From: an uncultured Clostridia bacterium
GTDB lineage: Bacteria > Bacillota > Clostridia > TANB77 > CAG-508
Reading direction: 5' to 3'
NCBI GenBank assembly: GCA_948517135.1
Contig: CAORJJ010000084.1
Location: forward strand, 1-8,162
DNA: 8,162 nt
The position numbers and the translations under genes were made by a program. Positions 6,469 to 8,162 of this stretch are shown in pieces (positions within the stretch are counted from its first letter, which is position 1; each line of letters starts with the position of its first letter). The notes under the pieces are model-generated. The model had not been told where the DNA came from. It worked only from the letters and a program-made list of their open reading frames with translations, and made no database searches.

Positions 6469-7577
6469 ATGAAAATATTAGAAATAAATAAGGCTGATTT
6501 GGAAAATAATATTAATATTATAAAGAAAATTATAAGTGATTCTGAAAAGAAAACAAAAATAATTGCAGTTGTAAAAGCCAATCGGAATGGGATTAGATAT
6601 AGTAAAGTTATCTGAAATTTTAATTGAAAATGGAATTGAAACTTTAGCAGTTTCAGTACCAGAAGAAGCAATAAAGCTTAGATGTGAAGGTAAAATTGAA
6701 AGTGAAATATTAATGCTATCTCCAACTATAATAAAAAAAGAATTGCAATTATTGATAGAAAATGATATAACACTAACTGTTGGAAGTAATGAAGAATTAA
6801 ATTTAATTGAAGAAATTGCAGAAGAATGTGAAAAGGATGAAGTTAAAGTACATTTGAAAATAGATACAGGATTTGCAAGATATGGTTTTTTATACACAGA
6901 TTTATCCAATATATTAAATACATTTGAAAATTTAAAAAGAATAAAGATTGTTGGGACATATACTCATTTTTCTAAACCAATAAATGAAAAGTGGACAAAC
7001 CTACAATTTAATAGATTTATGGAATGTATAGAAAAAATTAAACAGTCTGGATATAATCCTGGAATAATACACACAGCGTCTTCAACTGCATTTTTAAAAT
7101 ATCATCGGAATGTGGCAAGATTCAGTAAGAATAGGATCAATTATTCAAGGAAGAACGCTTATACCAGTTAAAGGCTTAAAGAAGATTGGAACATTCAAAT
7201 CTTCAATTACTGAAATAAAAGAATTACCTAATGGATATAATATAAGTTATGGAAATTCTTACAAAACTAGAAAGATAACTAAAGTTGCAATTGTTCCAGT
7301 TGGTTATGCAGATGGTTTAAATAAAGATAAGTTGAGAGATGATTATACATTAAAGAATAACATAATATCAGTTGGCATGGAAATAAAGAAGATTTTTAAA
7401 GATAATTCACTGAAAGTTATTATAAATGGTAATGAGTATAAAATATTAGGAAAACTAGGAATGTATCATTGCATAATAGATATAACAAATAGTGAAAATA
7501 TAAAAATTAATGATGAAGTAATTTTAAATATAACACCATTACAAGCAAATGATGAAATTAGAAGGGAGTATATATAG
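6469..7577 (+). CDS. alr: alanine racemase, readable only with two +1 frame changes
   Basis: PLP enzyme that interconverts L- and D-alanine for peptidoglycan. AAAGGA (6452-6457) precedes ATG 6469 at a somewhat long spacing of 11 bases. The first 38 codons end in VVKAN with the PLP Lys36, in one frame. After C6583 the reading goes on in +1 as GMGLDIVKLSEIL for 174 codons, including KIDTGFARYGF, THFS and HTASSTAFLKYH. After C7106 it moves +1 again as GMWQDSVRIGSIIQGR for 156 codons, with Arg220 in VRIG (the pyridine-nitrogen contact in the family) and catalytic Tyr279 in VGYADG. The sum is 368 residues, a normal length with all key residues. Without shifts, translation ends at TGA 6613-6615 (48 residues). 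A ribosome that made only the first shift would stop at TAA 7169-7171. Codon use and residue conservation are even throughout, unlike an old pseudogene. Decoding at CGG, sequence error and recent decay all remain possible. Confidence 0.85.
6580..6589 (+). other. frame-change site 1 in alr (AAT-C-GGA-ATG)
   Basis: Frame 0 reads GCC AAT CGG AAT, giving K-A-N-R and a stop 10 codons on. Leaving out C6583, or reading CGGA as one codon, gives A-N-G-M-G-L-D-I-V and joins the second segment. The two frames are both open only from 6575 to 6612, so the change must occur there, and similarity places it here. CGG is an in-frame codon found elsewhere in the window only at site 2. Confidence 0.75.
7103..7112 (+). 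other. frame-change site 2 in alr (CAT-C-GGA-ATG)
   Basis: The second segment reads TAT CAT CGG AAT, which then runs out of similarity. Leaving out C7106 gives K-Y-H-G-M-W-Q-D-S-V-R-I-G-S, the expected Alr block around the conserved VRIG arginine. The new frame is open from 7098, just after a TAA at 7095-7097. The bases ATCGGAATG are identical to site 1. Confidence 0.75.
7564..7568 (+). promoter_or_regulatory. ribosome binding site inside the alr end, for the GTG start at 7577
   Basis: GGGAG is placed eight bases before GTG 7577. The start overlaps the alr stop as TAGTG, the usual arrangement for translational coupling. ATG 7598 in the same frame has no comparable site before it. Confidence 0.65.
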
Positions 7578-8162
7578 TGGAAGAAGAAAATAGAAAAATG
7601 GGTTTTTTTACAAAATTAAAAACTTCCATAACTAAATTAGAAGAATATGATAGATTTTTAGGACAAAAATTTTCAGAAGCATTAGGATACTTTACTATAC
7701 TTATATTAATAATTTCAGCAATACTTTCATTAGTATATACTTATGAATACTCTAAACAACTTGAAAAAGGAATTAATTATATAAGAAATGAATTACCAGA
7801 ATTTTCATATAAAGATGCAACTTTTAAAGCATCAAAGAATGTAGAAGCATATGATGATGAGTATAAAGTAAGATTATTTATAAATTCTGATGATAATGTT
7901 TCAGAAGAAACTATAAAAGAATACGATAAAATAATGTATAGTGATTCAATAGGTATAATTATTTTAAAAGATAAAATTAGAATAGTAAATGGAAGTTTTA
8001 AAGAAGACTATGTATTTTCAGAGTTACAAAATAAAATTTCAGGTTTACAAGAGATTTCAATATCTAATAAGCAAGAGTTAATAGATATGATAGATTCTGT
8101 TGGAATGAATTCAATAATAAGTATTATTTATATTGAAAATTTAATTACTTTGTTTATAACTG
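7577..8162 (+). CDS. DUF1189-like membrane protein, 5' part only
   Basis: The open frame from GTG 7577 gives 195 residues and leaves the window without a stop. A short charged cytoplasmic stretch holding FFTKLKTSITKLEEYDRFLGQ (in two overlapping basic helices) is followed by a hydrophobic segment at about residues 36-54, rich in Leu and Ile, typical of a membrane anchor. Then comes an extracytoplasmic domain of about 120 residues with ELPEF, SYKDATFK and SIGIIILKDKIRIV. A second hydrophobic stretch seems to begin at about residue 180. This layout (basic helix, membrane segment, outer domain with LPxF, further membrane segments) fits my recollection of the DUF1189 family of unknown function; that assignment is moderate. 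No function is claimed. Its translation is likely coupled to alr. Confidence 0.65.
   Translation, partial: MEEENRKMGFFTKLKTSITKLEEYDRFLGQKFSEALGYFTILILIISAILSLVYTYEYSKQLEKGINYIRNELPEFSYKDATFKASKNVEAYDDEYKVRLFINSDDNVSEETIKEYDKIMYSDSIGIIILKDKIRIVNGSFKEDYVFSELQNKISGLQEISISNKQELIDMIDSVGMNSIISIIYIENLITLFIT

Noticed and set aside
6581..6589. ATCGGAA resembles the first bases of a common sequencing adapter
   Set aside because: The match stops after seven bases, the following bases continue the gene correctly at both sites, and only one extra base is needed to explain each break.
6587..7577. Treating alr as three separate genes, with new starts at ATG 6587 and ATG 7110
   Set aside because: Neither ATG has a ribosome site, and the cuts run through the PLP-lysine motif and the VRIG block, so the fragments would not fold as domains.

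Overview
The window is a low-GC (strongly A+T-rich), gene-dense, all plus-strand stretch of a bacterial chromosome. Strong AGGAGG-type ribosome sites, alternative TTG and GTG starts, AGA-dominated arginine codons and the gene set point to Bacillota, most likely a clostridial or gut-Clostridia-like lineage. I cannot name the species.

Layout: 1-195 is non-coding and begins with a long hairpin. dprA (211-1047) encodes the DNA-processing protein that loads RecA on incoming single-stranded DNA. A 128-base gap with a possible promoter leads to a class A penicillin-binding protein (1176-3899) with a Pro/Thr repeat tail. A 10-bp GC-rich hairpin (3910-3935) separates it from cysS, cysteinyl-tRNA synthetase (3961-5343). 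Then come a FemAB-type peptidoglycan bridge aminoacyltransferase from a TTG start (5389-6447), alanine racemase alr (6469-7577), and the start of a DUF1189-like membrane protein (GTG at 7577, cut by the right edge). PBP, FemAB and Alr share a cell-wall theme: D-Ala supply, bridge building on lipid II using aminoacyl-tRNA, and polymerisation with cross-linking.

The most interesting point is alr. It reads as a complete, well-conserved 368-residue racemase only if the reading frame moves +1 twice. Both frame changes fall on the same 9-mer, ATCGGAATG (6581-6589 and 7104-7112), and at each the frame-0 codon is CGG. I scanned every CG dinucleotide in the window: these are the only two in-frame CGG codons in about 7.5 kb of coding sequence (arginine CGN codons otherwise are five CGT, with no CGA or CGC). 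Dropping the C, or reading CGGA as one four-base codon, restores the family alignment at both places. This can be programmed +1 frameshifting or quadruplet decoding at a rare or unassigned CGG codon. Sequence error and gene decay are the competing explanations. The GTG of the next gene overlaps the alr stop codon, so shift efficiency could also set its expression.
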